Part shown: one piece after another, positions 9,075 to 17,146 of the stretch
How the letters are laid out: every line of letters starts with the position of its first letter
Numbering within the stretch: the first letter of the stretch is position 1
Assembly (NCBI RefSeq): GCF_009663685.2
Contig: NZ_RCOG02000031.1
Span: 1-64,000, forward strand
From: Cupriavidus sp. U2
Lineage (GTDB): Bacteria; Pseudomonadota; Gammaproteobacteria; Burkholderiales; Burkholderiaceae
Direction of reading: 5' to 3'
Length of the DNA: 64,000 nucleotides
Position numbers and translations under genes: made by a program
Notes under the pieces: model-generated
What the model was told of the DNA's origin: nothing
Databases searched by the model: none
Seen by the model: only the letters and a program-made list of their open reading frames with translations

Positions 9075-9632
9075 ATGGAAGAACAGAATCAGACGCCAGA
9101 TACGAACACGCAGCAGGCGGCCAACGCCGCGGCAGCGCCGGCGCCCGAGGCTGCGGCCGCCGGTCCCGACGACGTGGCACGCTTGACCCAGCAGGTGGCC
9201 GAGCTGGAAGCCAAGGTCAAGGAAACCTACGACCTGTTCATGCGTGCCACGGCCGAGGGCGAAAACATCCGCCGCCGCTCGCAGGAAGAGATCGCCAAGG
9301 CACACAAGTTCGCCATCGAGAACTTCGCCGACAATCTGGTGCCGGTCATGGACAGCCTCCAGGCTGCGCTGGCCGACAACACCGGCGACCTGGCAAAGAT
9401 GCGCGAAGGCGTGGAGCTGACGGCGCGTCAGCTGGCTGCTGCCTTCGAGCGCGGCAAGATCGTCGAGGTGAACCCGGTCGGCGAGAAGTTCGATCCGCAC
9501 CGCCACCAGGCCATTTCGATGGTGCCGTCCGAACAGGAACCGAACACCGTGGTCGCGGTGCTGCAACGCGGCTATACGATCGCCGATCGCGTGCTGCGTC
9601 CCGCGCTGGTGACCGTCTCGGCGCCGCGCTGA
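9075..9632 (+). CDS. grpE: Nucleotide exchange factor GrpE
   Basis: Co-chaperone that releases ADP from DnaK. The 185-residue protein starts [14 protein letters not shown] with an Ala-rich tail. The long coiled-coil helix comes next ([20 protein letters not shown], then [16 protein letters not shown]), then the beta domain with [14 protein letters not shown] and [18 protein letters not shown] sigma-32 promoter lies 88 bases upstream. In many betaproteobacteria dnaK and dnaJ follow closely. Here only a thioredoxin-like gene follows before the strand changes. Confidence 0.97.
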   Translation: MEEQNQTPDTNTQQAANAAAAPAPEAAAAGPDDVARLTQQVAELEAKVKETYDLFMRATAEGENIRRRSQEEIAKAHKFAIENFADNLVPVMDSLQAALADNTGDLAKMREGVELTARQLAAAFERGKIVEVNPVGEKFDPHRHQAISMVPSEQEPNTVVAVLQRGYTIADRVLRPALVTVSAPR

Positions 9633-9663
9633 GCCGTATTCGTTTCGATGTAACGCTTGAAGG

Positions 9664-9693
9664 ACGCCCGGTGGCCGCGAGGTTGCCGGGCGT
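9664..9693 (+). terminator. Hairpin between grpE and the thioredoxin-like gene
   Basis: ACGCCCGG pairs with CCGGGCGT and is followed by TGCTGTTT. The T-rich stretch is short, so partial termination or mRNA-end protection is as likely as full termination. Confidence 0.4.
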
Positions 9694-9717
9694 TGCTGTT
9701 TCCGGAGGTCCCCAACG

Positions 9718-10134
9718 ATGTCCGACGCGCAAGACCCTGAGCATGCACCCCACCTCGATCACCGCGCCTTCGAAGCGCTCGGCATGCAGCCGGTAGGCCC
9801 CGACACCATCGATGCCGCCATCGCGGGGGCAGGCGACGACCTGGTCTGCGTTTTCTTCTGGGGTGTGGACTGCTTCAATTGCGAAATGGCCAAGAAGGCG
9901 ATCCTGGCCGATCCCGACAAGCTGCGCGTGCTGAACCTGCGCTGGCTGCACACCAACGTCTACGCGCATCCCGAACTGGGCCGCCGCTTCGGCCTGCACG
10001 GCATTCCCGTGTTCATGTTCTTCCACAGGGGCAAGAAGCTCGGGCGCGCCACCGGCTGGCACGGCTACGGCCAGTTCGCGGCGGCGGTCGGCAATGCGCG
10101 CCTCAAGGCCGAGGGCAAACCGCTGGCGGGTTGA
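9718..10134 (+). CDS. Thioredoxin-family protein with CFNC active site
   Basis: A 138-residue cytoplasmic protein with a thioredoxin fold. It has the strand CVFFWGVDCFNCEMAKK carrying a CxxC (Cys-Phe-Asn-Cys) instead of the usual CGPC, the cis-Pro segment HGIPVFMFF, and a C-terminal helix. GGAGG lies 9 bases before the ATG. The family is common next to grpE in Burkholderiales, where a role in redox support of chaperones has been assumed but is not shown by the sequence. The non-standard CxxC suggests a different redox potential or partner from TrxA. Confidence 0.88.
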   Translation: MSDAQDPEHAPHLDHRAFEALGMQPVGPDTIDAAIAGAGDDLVCVFFWGVDCFNCEMAKKAILADPDKLRVLNLRWLHTNVYAHPELGRRFGLHGIPVFMFFHRGKKLGRATGWHGYGQFAAAVGNARLKAEGKPLAG

Positions 10135-10164
10135 CCGTCGTCACGCGAAGGCGAATTCGCGCGC

Positions 10165-11481
10165 TCAGCGCGACAGCGCGTACCCGATGCGGAACTGCCA
10201 CGGCGTCTTCTGGTTGTAATAGAGCAGGCTCTCGCCGTAGCCGTAGAAGAACCCTGCCATGAGGAAGCCCGCCGTGCCCGGCAGCAGCCGCGCCAGGGGG
10301 TAGGTCAACTGCGTATCGACGCTGCCATAGCCCTTGCGCGTGCCCTTGCGCAGCGTGGCGGCCAGCTCCCAGGAATCGGGCTTGCCGTAGGCGATGTTCA
10401 GGTCCATGTAGCCGCGATAGTGGGCGATGTCCTCGTTGTCGCTCTTGCCCACATAGGCGTAGAGCTTGGGCGCCACGCGCCAGTGCCAGTCGGTCTGATC
10501 GCCGAAATACATCGTCGGCTTGACGAACAGCGTGTTGATCCCGCGCGATTCGTCGCCGGAGCGGCCATTCGATTCGTGCTCGAACCCGGTGGCGACCGAC
10601 AGGCGGCTCAGCACGCTGTTCTTCACGCCGGTATCCGACAGGTAGTAATACAGGCTGGGCCGGTAGTTGGTGTCCTTGAATGGGCGCGAATCGCCGGCCA
10701 GGTCCCAGAGCGAGAACTGCGTGTAGGCGAAGTACAGGTTGTCCAGCACCGACTTCGAATTCGGGTCCTTGCCTTCGAAGATCCGGTACTTGAAGCTGAT
10801 CTGGAACTTGGCGTTGGCGCCGTCGTGCGCGCCGAACATGAGGTACATCGGCTCGTTGAACGACAGGCGCTGGGCATCGCGCAGGTCGGCCGGGGCGGGC
10901 GCCGGGGCGTTGTTGTCCGCGGTGACGATGGGCGTGACAGGCGGCTTGGCGTCCGGGGCGGAAGCCGCAGGCGTGGCGGCCGCCTGGGGCGCTTGCGACG
11001 TCCCGGGCGCTGTCTGGCCCGGCACCGGCGCGCGGTTGAGCGTCACCAGAACCGGCGCGGCGTCGATGCCGGTGACGTCCAGGCGCACCTGGCCGCGCAG
11101 GTCGGCTGGCCATTCGGCGCGGTAGCTGATCGTACGGGATTCGCCAGGACGCAGGTTCAGCACAGCCGGCCCCCCGCCCACGCGCGTCAGTTCGATGCGG
11201 ATCGGGGCGGCCAGGTCCCCGGAGGCCGTCACCTGCAGCGAATCGGGCACGGCGTAGCGGCGGGTATCGGCATCGGCACTGACCAGCAGCGTCAGCGTCA
11301 GTGGCCGGGTGCCGTCGATCTGGCGCGGCGGCTGCAACAGCGCCACGGCACCGTGGGCCGCCATCGGCACCATGACGGCGCCCGCGATGACTAGCGCGGA
11401 CACCAGCGCAGACACCAGCGCGGACACAGGCCGGCTAGCGGCGCGCCGCCGGGCAGCGCGCACGGGAAGGGTAAATGGCAT
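10165..11481 (-). CDS. pldA: Outer-membrane phospholipase A with extra N-terminal domain
   Basis: Outer-membrane phospholipase A1 (OMPLA), a calcium-dependent acyl hydrolase active when lipid asymmetry fails. The motif FEHESNGRSGDESRGIN holds the His, Ser and downstream Asn of the YxHxSNG...SRxxN signature. Beta-barrel strands follow to the C-terminal GYALSR. The start at ATG 11481 gives 438 residues, against about 290 in E. coli. The extra part is a signal peptide with SALVSALVSALV repeats, a beta-sandwich-like region (about residues 45-145), and an Ala/Pro-rich linker. It converges on the thioredoxin-like gene. Function of the extra domain is unknown. Confidence 0.92.
   Translation of the reverse strand: MPFTLPVRAARRRAASRPVSALVSALVSALVIAGAVMVPMAAHGAVALLQPPRQIDGTRPLTLTLLVSADADTRRYAVPDSLQVTASGDLAAPIRIELTRVGGGPAVLNLRPGESRTISYRAEWPADLRGQVRLDVTGIDAAPVLVTLNRAPVPGQTAPGTSQAPQAAATPAASAPDAKPPVTPIVTADNNAPAPAPADLRDAQRLSFNEPMYLMFGAHDGANAKFQISFKYRIFEGKDPNSKSVLDNLYFAYTQFSLWDLAGDSRPFKDTNYRPSLYYYLSDTGVKNSVLSRLSVATGFEHESNGRSGDESRGINTLFVKPTMYFGDQTDWHWRVAPKLYAYVGKSDNEDIAHYRGYMDLNIAYGKPDSWELAATLRKGTRKGYGSVDTQLTYPLARLLPGTAGFLMAGFFYGYGESLLYYNQKTPWQFRIGYALSR
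11398..11428 (-). repeat. 12-base tandem repeat inside the pldA signal peptide
   Basis: Nearly three copies of a 12-base unit (GCGGACACCAGC with one variant base) encode SALV repeated in the hydrophobic core of the PldA signal peptide. Unit loss or gain would keep the frame and change core length by four residues. Confidence 0.6.
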
Positions 11482-11609
11482 GGGACAACGAGCACGCCGC
11501 ACCGGAAGGCACAACCGTCGGGGTCGGGCAGGGCGGGCATGGCCGGGAGTTGCGACCGCAAGAGGTTAGCATGCGGCGCCCAAGGCGCTTGTCGGTGTTT
11601 GTCGGACGC

Positions 11610-12041
11610 TCAGCCCGCCGCGCGGCGCTTGATATCGTCCACGTAGGCTTGTCCGTCGGGCGGCATGCCGTTGCGCTGGGCATTCCAGAGCATCTGGCCC
11701 AGGGCTTCCATGATCTCGTGCTGGGCGGCGTGCGGCGAATCCAGGCGGCGGGTCAGTGCCTCGTACGCGGCGCGGATACCGGGCGGCTGGTCGATCGACA
11801 CCTGTTCGGAGATCGACAGGTGCATGGCCAGGTGCAGGAACGGGTTGGTCTGGCCGCCTTCGGGCGTGTAGTCGCGTGCGACGGCGCCTTCGGCATCGTC
11901 GAGCTGGTCGTGGTATTCGGGATGCTGGTCGATCCAGTCGACCGCGATGGCCTCGAGCGGGGTGAGGACATTGCCCGCGACGCGCTTCTGCCAGGCTTCG
12001 CAGAAGAAACGGCGGACTTCTTCTCGTGAGGGATTGAACAT
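11610..12041 (-). CDS. DUF1841 family protein
   Basis: A 143-residue soluble protein starting MFNPSREEVRRFFCEAW. It has the family hallmarks LTPLEAIAVDWIDQHPEYH and NPFLHLAMHLSISEQVSIDQPPGI, and the C-terminal HEIMEALGQMLWNAQRNG. DUF1841 proteins are common in beta- and gammaproteobacteria and have no assigned function. The gene is divergent from the EamA transporter, with 91 bases between starts. Confidence 0.9.
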   Translation of the reverse strand: MFNPSREEVRRFFCEAWQKRVAGNVLTPLEAIAVDWIDQHPEYHDQLDDAEGAVARDYTPEGGQTNPFLHLAMHLSISEQVSIDQPPGIRAAYEALTRRLDSPHAAQHEIMEALGQMLWNAQRNGMPPDGQAYVDDIKRRAAG

Positions 12042-12132
12042 GATGGCCGCTATTGTAGTGCAGCGGTCCGAATGCTGCCGGGGCAGCCCGCCGCGTGAGT
12101 AGAATGCGAGCTTTCGGATTCCGTTCGCCCCT

Positions 12133-13071
12133 ATGACCGCCTCCGCCACCGGCACCCTGGGCCACGCCCGCGACACGCTCGCGGGCGTGCTGCTGATCGC
12201 GCTGTCGGCCAGCGCCTTTGGCGCCATGGCCATCTTCGCGCGATTCGCCTACGCCGCAGGTGCCGATGTCTATGGCCTGCTGGCCGTGCGCTTCGTGGTG
12301 GCGGCCATCGCCATGGCGTTCGTCATGCGCACGCGCGGCATCGCACTGCCGCCATGGCGGCGCGTGCTGGCGCTGGCCGCGATGGGCGGCATCGGCTACG
12401 TCGGCCAGTCCTATTGCTTCTTCACGGCGCTGAACCATGCGCAGGCCAGCCTGGTGGCGCTGCTGCTCTATCTCTATCCGCTGTTCGTGACGATCCTGGC
12501 GGCGATCTTCCTGAAGGAGCGGCTGACCACGGCGGCGGTGATCGCACTGGTGCTGTGCTCGGTCGGCGCGGGCCTGACCGTGGGGGGTGGCGAGGGCGAG
12601 CCGCTCGGCATCGCGCTGGGCGTGGCAGCCGCCGTGATCTATTCGGTCTACATCGTGGTGGGCGCGCGCGTGACGGCGGGCATCCATGCCATCGCCACGA
12701 CCACGGTGATCTGTTCGGCGGCGGCGCTGGTCTATGTGACGGTCGGCATCCTGCGCACCGGTGCCGGCGTGCCGCCGCAGTTTCCGACCACGGGCGGCGG
12801 CTGGCTGGCGCTGGTGGCCATCGCGCTGGTATCGACAGTGCTGGCCATCCTGACCTTCTTCGCCGGCCTGCAGAAGCTGGGGGCGTCGAAGGCGTCGATG
12901 CTGTCGACGCTGGAACCGGTCGTCACGGTGGCGCTGGCCGCCGCGCTGCTGGGCGAGCATATCGGCGCCACGCAGGCCGTGGGCGGCGCGCTGATCCTGC
13001 TGGGTGTCCTTTGGCTCACCCGCCGCGCCAGCGGCACGCCGCCGCTGGATGCCGCCGACGAACGGAATTGA
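12133..13071 (+). CDS. EamA/DMT-family inner-membrane transporter
   Basis: A 312-residue polytopic membrane protein made of two repeated EamA units of about five helices each. Features are the N-terminal helix with SAFGAMAIFARFAYAAGAD, SLVALLLYLYPLFVTILAA near the end of repeat one, and ASKASMLSTLEPVVTVALAA with GEHI near the end of repeat two. Members export metabolites or act as permeases of the drug/metabolite superfamily. The substrate cannot be read from sequence. It stands alone between DUF1841 and the RutE-type gene. Confidence 0.9.
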   Translation: MTASATGTLGHARDTLAGVLLIALSASAFGAMAIFARFAYAAGADVYGLLAVRFVVAAIAMAFVMRTRGIALPPWRRVLALAAMGGIGYVGQSYCFFTALNHAQASLVALLLYLYPLFVTILAAIFLKERLTTAAVIALVLCSVGAGLTVGGGEGEPLGIALGVAAAVIYSVYIVVGARVTAGIHAIATTTVICSAAALVYVTVGILRTGAGVPPQFPTTGGGWLALVAIALVSTVLAILTFFAGLQKLGASKASMLSTLEPVVTVALAAALLGEHIGATQAVGGALILLGVLWLTRRASGTPPLDAADERN

Positions 13072-13158
13072 ACGGATTCATCAAACCGCTTGTGGGCCGA
13101 CGGCCCTCGCTTGGGTACAATCGCGCTTCCTTCCTTCACAAAACCCGGAAAACGCGCA

Positions 13159-13746
13159 ATGAAATCCGTCGATCAGGCCGCCATCGCACAATTGTTCACC
13201 GAAGCCCGCACCCATAACGTGTGGCAAGACAAGCATGTGGACGATGCGCTGCTGAAGCAGGTCTACGAAGCGATGAAGTTTGGCCCCACGGCGGCGAACA
13301 GCTCGCCGGCCCGCATCGTGTTCGTGAAGTCGGCCGAGCAGAAGGCCCGCCTGGTGGAGTGCGTGTCCGCCGGCAACGTGGAAAAGACGCGTTCGGCGCC
13401 GGTCACCGCGATCATCGCCTTCGACAACGCGTTCCACGACCAGCTGCCGAAGCTGTTCCCGCACGCCGACGCGCGGTCCTGGTACGCCGGCAACGACGAG
13501 AAGATTGCCCGCGATGCCCTGATGAACAGCTCGCTGCAGGGCGGCTACTTCATCCTGGCCGCCCGTGCGCTGGGCCTCGACTGCGGCCCGATGGGCGGCT
13601 TCGATGCCGCCAAGGTCAACGCCGCGTTCTTCCCCGACGGCAAGTGGTCGGTCAACTTCCTGATCAACCTGGGCTATGGCGAGGCCGACAAGCTGCATCC
13701 GCGCCTGCCGCGCCTGTCGTTCGACGAAGCCTGCCGCATCGTCTGA
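13159..13746 (+). CDS. rutE: Malonic semialdehyde reductase / nitroreductase family (RutE type)
   Basis: A 195-residue FMN-dependent flavoprotein starting [13 protein letters not shown] at ATG 13159. It shows [16 protein letters not shown], the flavin-binding [26 protein letters not shown], and the C-terminal [17 protein letters not shown]. Homologues include RutE/HadB, which reduces malonic semialdehyde to 3-hydroxypropionate in uracil breakdown. No other rut genes are nearby, so the physiological substrate is uncertain. A strong terminator follows. Confidence 0.88.
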   Translation: MKSVDQAAIAQLFTEARTHNVWQDKHVDDALLKQVYEAMKFGPTAANSSPARIVFVKSAEQKARLVECVSAGNVEKTRSAPVTAIIAFDNAFHDQLPKLFPHADARSWYAGNDEKIARDALMNSSLQGGYFILAARALGLDCGPMGGFDAAKVNAAFFPDGKWSVNFLINLGYGEADKLHPRLPRLSFDEACRIV

Positions 13747-13776
13747 TCCGGGCTTCCAGCGAGTTTGCCGCAAACG

Positions 13777-13806
13777 AAAAAGCGACCCACCGGGTCGCTT
13801 TTTTGT
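13777..13806 (+). terminator. Rho-independent terminator after rutE
   Basis: AAAAAGCGACCC pairs with GGGTCGCTTTTT around a 3-base loop, ending in a T-run. The A-run on the other side lets it work in both directions. Confidence 0.9.
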
Positions 13807-13838
13807 GGCCGGATGGGGCGGCGTGCCGATGGGCCGGC

Positions 13839-14564
13839 TCAGGCCGACCACTCCTGCGCCGGATTGCAGGCCTGGTAGCGCACCGGCTCGGCAATGCCCA
13901 GCCGCGCACGTGCCGCCTCGAACGGTTCGTTCAGCAGTGTTTCGTAGTCCTCGCCCAGCAGCCAGGCGGCGCGGCGCCCGTGCCGGTAGCCTTCGAGCAC
14001 CGCGCGGGCGAAGGCCAGGCTGCGCGTCACGCGCCAGCTTTTCAGCGATGCGGCGATGGCGATAAAGGCCCAGCCCTTGCCGCCGGTCTGCGCGTAGCTG
14101 AACGCCACCAGCGCCGCTTCGCCCAGACTCTCGTCGGCGCGATATCCGGTCAGCACATGCCAGATGTCATGGACGTCGCGCGTGCGCCGGCCAAACCACA
14201 TATAGGCGTCCTCGACGATGGGCTCCTGATTCAGGTTCGACACCTTGGCCAGGCCATCGGCGCTGTAGCCCGTTTTTTCCAGGAAGGCGCGATACGCGGC
14301 ACCTACCGTGCCCGGTGCGAAGCGCGCCACATAGTCCGGATCGGATAGTTTTTCCGCCAGTTCGACGCGCTGGTAGGCCATGCGCCGGCCGTCGGGGGTG
14401 GAAAGCAGGCGGCTGAAGTTGCGCGGCATCGACGGGCCGTTCAGCGCGCGCATGATCTTGAACACCTGTTCGGTGTCGTTGCCGTCGGCCAGCAGCTTGC
14501 GGATGGCCTGGAACGCGGTGCCCAGGTCGCGCCTGTAGGGGTTGTAACCGGTGGAGGAAGCCAT
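13839..14564 (-). CDS. COQ4 family protein (ubiquinone biosynthesis)
   Basis: A 241-residue homologue of eukaryotic COQ4, which acts in ubiquinone synthesis. The family zinc motif appears as HDIWHVLTGYRADESLGE (HDxxH followed by Glu), with EDAYMWFGRRTRDV before it and ASLKSWRVTRSLAFARAVLEGYRHG after. ATG 14564 is preceded by AAGGA. Bacteria usually rely on other Ubi enzymes, so a bacterial COQ4 may supplement or replace a step. Recent work links COQ4 to C1 oxidative decarboxylation of the quinone ring. That role here is inference. It follows the hydrolase/monooxygenase pair on the same strand, 28 bases after the hydrolase stop. Confidence 0.88.
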   Translation of the reverse strand: MASSTGYNPYRRDLGTAFQAIRKLLADGNDTEQVFKIMRALNGPSMPRNFSRLLSTPDGRRMAYQRVELAEKLSDPDYVARFAPGTVGAAYRAFLEKTGYSADGLAKVSNLNQEPIVEDAYMWFGRRTRDVHDIWHVLTGYRADESLGEAALVAFSYAQTGGKGWAFIAIAASLKSWRVTRSLAFARAVLEGYRHGRRAAWLLGEDYETLLNEPFEAARARLGIAEPVRYQACNPAQEWSA

Positions 14565-14592
14565 GGCGAGTCCTTTCGGTGGGGGCTGCAGG

Positions 14593-15561
14593 TCAGGCGG
14601 TTGCCGGCTCGCGCAGGCGGGCGGCCGCGTTGCGCACGAAATCGACGCTGGCATCGATCGCGGTGACCGGCAGCATATGCCCGCCGGTCACCAGCGTCAG
14701 CCGGGCGGCCGGCACCCGGGCGACGAAGGCTTCGCCATTCTTGCGGTAGTCCAGAATCCGGTCTTCGCGGCCGAACAGGATGCTGACCGGCACGCGCAGG
14801 TCGCCATATTGCGCCACCAGCGGCGGCAGGCTGTGTGCGGCACCGATCAGGTCTTCGGACGCGCCCAGGAAATGTCCGGGTCGCAGTGCCAGCAGTCCGC
14901 CCCCGCGCACGGGGAAGTCGGCCGGCACGGCATCGGGGCCGAAGACGATATCCATGACCTGCTCGCGATTGCGGATCGACATGGGGATCAGCAGCGTCCA
15001 GGCGATCAGCTTGCGCATGGCTGCGCTCGGAATCGTCATGGCCTTGAACACCGGCGAGATTTCCTCGGGCGGATGGGTCAGCGGGGCGATCAACGCCAGC
15101 CCGCCCACGCGCTCGGGATGGTAGGTGGCCAGCGCCAGCGCAATGGCGCCGCCGAGCGAATGGCCCACCACCAGCGGTTTTTCGAGCCCGAGCCGGTCGA
15201 TCAGCGCGGCGAGCGTATCGGCCTGGGCGCGCAGGTCGGCCGGCGCGCCGGGCGTGCGCGTGGACCACCCTGCGGCGGGCCGGTCGACGGCCACCACGTG
15301 GAAATCGCGCGCCAGCGGCTCGACCATCCCGTAAGCGAAGTTGGCAAGCTGGCCGGACAGCCCGTGAACCAGCAGCACCGGCTGGCCCTGGCCCTGCTCG
15401 ACGACGTGCAGGCGGGCGCCGGGTACATCGACGAAGCGGCCGGTGGGCGGCAGTCCGGCTTCGATCTTGCGCACCGTCTGGCGGGTGAACAGGAACAGCA
15501 GGACGAGCAGGGCGGCGGCCAGGGCCACCACCACGGCGATCAGCGCAAGAAAAATGTTCAA
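14593..15561 (-). CDS. Membrane-anchored alpha/beta hydrolase (TTG start)
   Basis: A 322-residue hydrolase with an N-terminal transmembrane helix (IFLALIAVVVALAAALLVLL), the oxyanion segment LLVHGLSG, nucleophile elbow GHSLGG, acid residue in FGREDRILDY and His in GGHMLPV. The start is taken as TTG 15561, which overlaps the TGA of the upstream monooxygenase (TTGA) and has GAGG 7 bases before it. This implies translational coupling. Paired with a Baeyer-Villiger monooxygenase, it could hydrolyse the ester or lactone the oxygenase makes. That is inference from context. The frame stays open into the upstream gene, but that longer version is not used. Confidence 0.88.
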   Translation of the reverse strand: MNIFLALIAVVVALAAALLVLLFLFTRQTVRKIEAGLPPTGRFVDVPGARLHVVEQGQGQPVLLVHGLSGQLANFAYGMVEPLARDFHVVAVDRPAAGWSTRTPGAPADLRAQADTLAALIDRLGLEKPLVVGHSLGGAIALALATYHPERVGGLALIAPLTHPPEEISPVFKAMTIPSAAMRKLIAWTLLIPMSIRNREQVMDIVFGPDAVPADFPVRGGGLLALRPGHFLGASEDLIGAAHSLPPLVAQYGDLRVPVSILFGREDRILDYRKNGEAFVARVPAARLTLVTGGHMLPVTAIDASVDFVRNAAARLREPATA

Positions 15562-17072
15562 GATTGAGCCTCGGCAATCGGATCGTTGGTCGGCAGCGTG
15601 GCGGCCACGCGGTCGAAGCGCAGCACGCCATCGTCGATGCGGCCATGCCGGATGGTCAGCATGTCCATCAGGTAATTCTGATACACGCGCCACGGCTTGC
15701 GTTGGCCCTGCCGGGGCAGCACCGACGCCGCGCGCTGCACGTAGCCGGACGAGAAATCCAGGAACGGCACGGTCTGCACGGTCGGATCGACTTCGGGCAT
15801 CGCCATGCGGTGGCCGCGCCGGTCCATGAACCGCAGCAGGCGGCAGACGTATTCGGCGGTGAGATCGGCCTTGAGCGTCCATGATGCATTGGTGTAGCCG
15901 AATGCCAGCACCAGGTTCGGCACGTTGCCCAGCATCATGCCCTTGTAGGCCAGCGATTCGGACGGGCGGCGCGCCTGCCCATCGACGGTCAGCGCGATAT
16001 CGCCCAGCATGTTCAGCTTCAGCCCGGTGGCGACGACCACCACATCGGCAGGCAGCGTCTGGCCCGACTTCAGCACGATGCCGTCGGCGGTAAAGCGGTC
16101 GATCTGGTCGGTCACCACCGACGCGCGGCCATTGCGGATTTCGCGGAACAGGTCGCCATCGGGCACCAGGCAGACGCGCTGGTCCCACGGGTTGTAGCGC
16201 GGCGTGAAATGGGTGCCCACATCGAAGCCCGGTGTCAGCTGCGCGGCGGCCATGCCCACGATGCGCTCCTTTACCTTGGCTGGCCGGCGGCGCGCCAGCT
16301 GGAAGAAGAACATGCCAAGCAGCACGTTTTTCCAGCGCGTGGCGCGGTAGGCCAGGCGCTCGGGCAGCATGCGGCGCAGCTTGTGCGCGATGGGGTCTTC
16401 GCCGGGGCGGGTCACGATATACGTGGGCGAACGCTGCAGCATCGTCACATGGGCGGCGGTTTCGGCCATGGCCGGCACCAGCGTGACGGCCGTGGCGCCG
16501 CTGCCGATCACCACCACGCGCTTGCCGGCATAGTCGATCGACGGGTCCCAGAACTGCGGATGGACCATCCGGCCGCGGAATTCGTGCTCGCCCGGAAACT
16601 CGGGGCGGTGCCCTTCGGCATAGCTGTAGTAGCCGGCGCAGACATAAAGGAGGCGCGCGCGCAGGCGCTGGCGGCTGCCATCGGCGCTGCGGTCGGCGTC
16701 TATCGTCCAGCAGGCTTCGTCGCTGCGCCAGGCGGCGCCCACGACCTTGTGTCCGAACCGGATGTGACGGGTAATGCCCGTTTCTTCGGCTGTCTCGCGG
16801 ATGTAGGCCAGGATCGACGGGCCGTCCGCGATAGCCTTGGCGCCACGCCAGGGCTTGAAGCGGTAGCCCAGCGTGTACATGTCGGAGTCGGAGCGGATGC
16901 CCGGGTAGCGGAACAGGTCCCAGGTGCCGCCGATGGCGTCGCGCGCTTCCAGGATGGCGAAGCGCTTGTCCGGGCACCGCTGCTGCAGTTGCCGCGCGGC
17001 GCCGATGCCGGACAAGCCGGCGCCAACGATCAGGACATCCAGAACATCGTCATCAGGACTTTGAGGGCGCAT
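15558..17072 (-). CDS. EthA-like Baeyer-Villiger flavin monooxygenase
   Basis: A 504-residue FAD/NADPH monooxygenase starting MRPQSPDDDVLDVLIVGAG. FAD site GAGLSGIG, NADPH site GSGATA near 190, and the type I Baeyer-Villiger fingerprint FRGRMVHPQFWD (about residues 165-176) are all present. GGTWDLFRYPGIRSDSDMYT matches the mycobacterial EthA/EtaA group, which oxidises ketones and activates thioamides. It is divergent from a TetR regulator with palindromes in between, the same arrangement as ethA-ethR. It is translationally coupled to the hydrolase downstream. The natural substrate is unknown. Confidence 0.92.
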   Translation of the reverse strand: MRPQSPDDDVLDVLIVGAGLSGIGAARQLQQRCPDKRFAILEARDAIGGTWDLFRYPGIRSDSDMYTLGYRFKPWRGAKAIADGPSILAYIRETAEETGITRHIRFGHKVVGAAWRSDEACWTIDADRSADGSRQRLRARLLYVCAGYYSYAEGHRPEFPGEHEFRGRMVHPQFWDPSIDYAGKRVVVIGSGATAVTLVPAMAETAAHVTMLQRSPTYIVTRPGEDPIAHKLRRMLPERLAYRATRWKNVLLGMFFFQLARRRPAKVKERIVGMAAAQLTPGFDVGTHFTPRYNPWDQRVCLVPDGDLFREIRNGRASVVTDQIDRFTADGIVLKSGQTLPADVVVVATGLKLNMLGDIALTVDGQARRPSESLAYKGMMLGNVPNLVLAFGYTNASWTLKADLTAEYVCRLLRFMDRRGHRMAMPEVDPTVQTVPFLDFSSGYVQRAASVLPRQGQRKPWRVYQNYLMDMLTIRHGRIDDGVLRFDRVAATLPTNDPIAEAQS

Positions 17073-17098
17073 GACGGCTACCGGGGCGAGTGGGTATT

Positions 17099-17118
17099 CT
17101 GACAACATAGGTTGTCAG
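17099..17118. promoter_or_regulatory. TetR-type operator palindrome O1
   Basis: CTGACAAC and GTTGTCAG form a perfect inverted repeat around ATAG. It lies in the 74-base gap between the divergent monooxygenase (start 17072) and TetR (start 17147). Confidence 0.75.
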
Positions 17119-17126
17119 AAGCCATC

Positions 17127-17144
17127 TGACAATAGGGAATGTCA
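17127..17144. promoter_or_regulatory. TetR-type operator palindrome O2 (imperfect)
   Basis: TGACAAT and AATGTCA form an imperfect repeat of the same TGACA core, about 27 bases from O1. It covers the AGGGA ribosome-binding site of the TetR gene, so binding would repress the regulator itself. Confidence 0.55.
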
Positions 17145-17146
17145 TA

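Noticed and set aside
14593-16977. Single open frame joining the hydrolase with the monooxygenase region
   Set aside because: The upstream part is an alternate frame of the monooxygenase. The TTG at 15561 with GAGG gives the normal hydrolase N-terminus.
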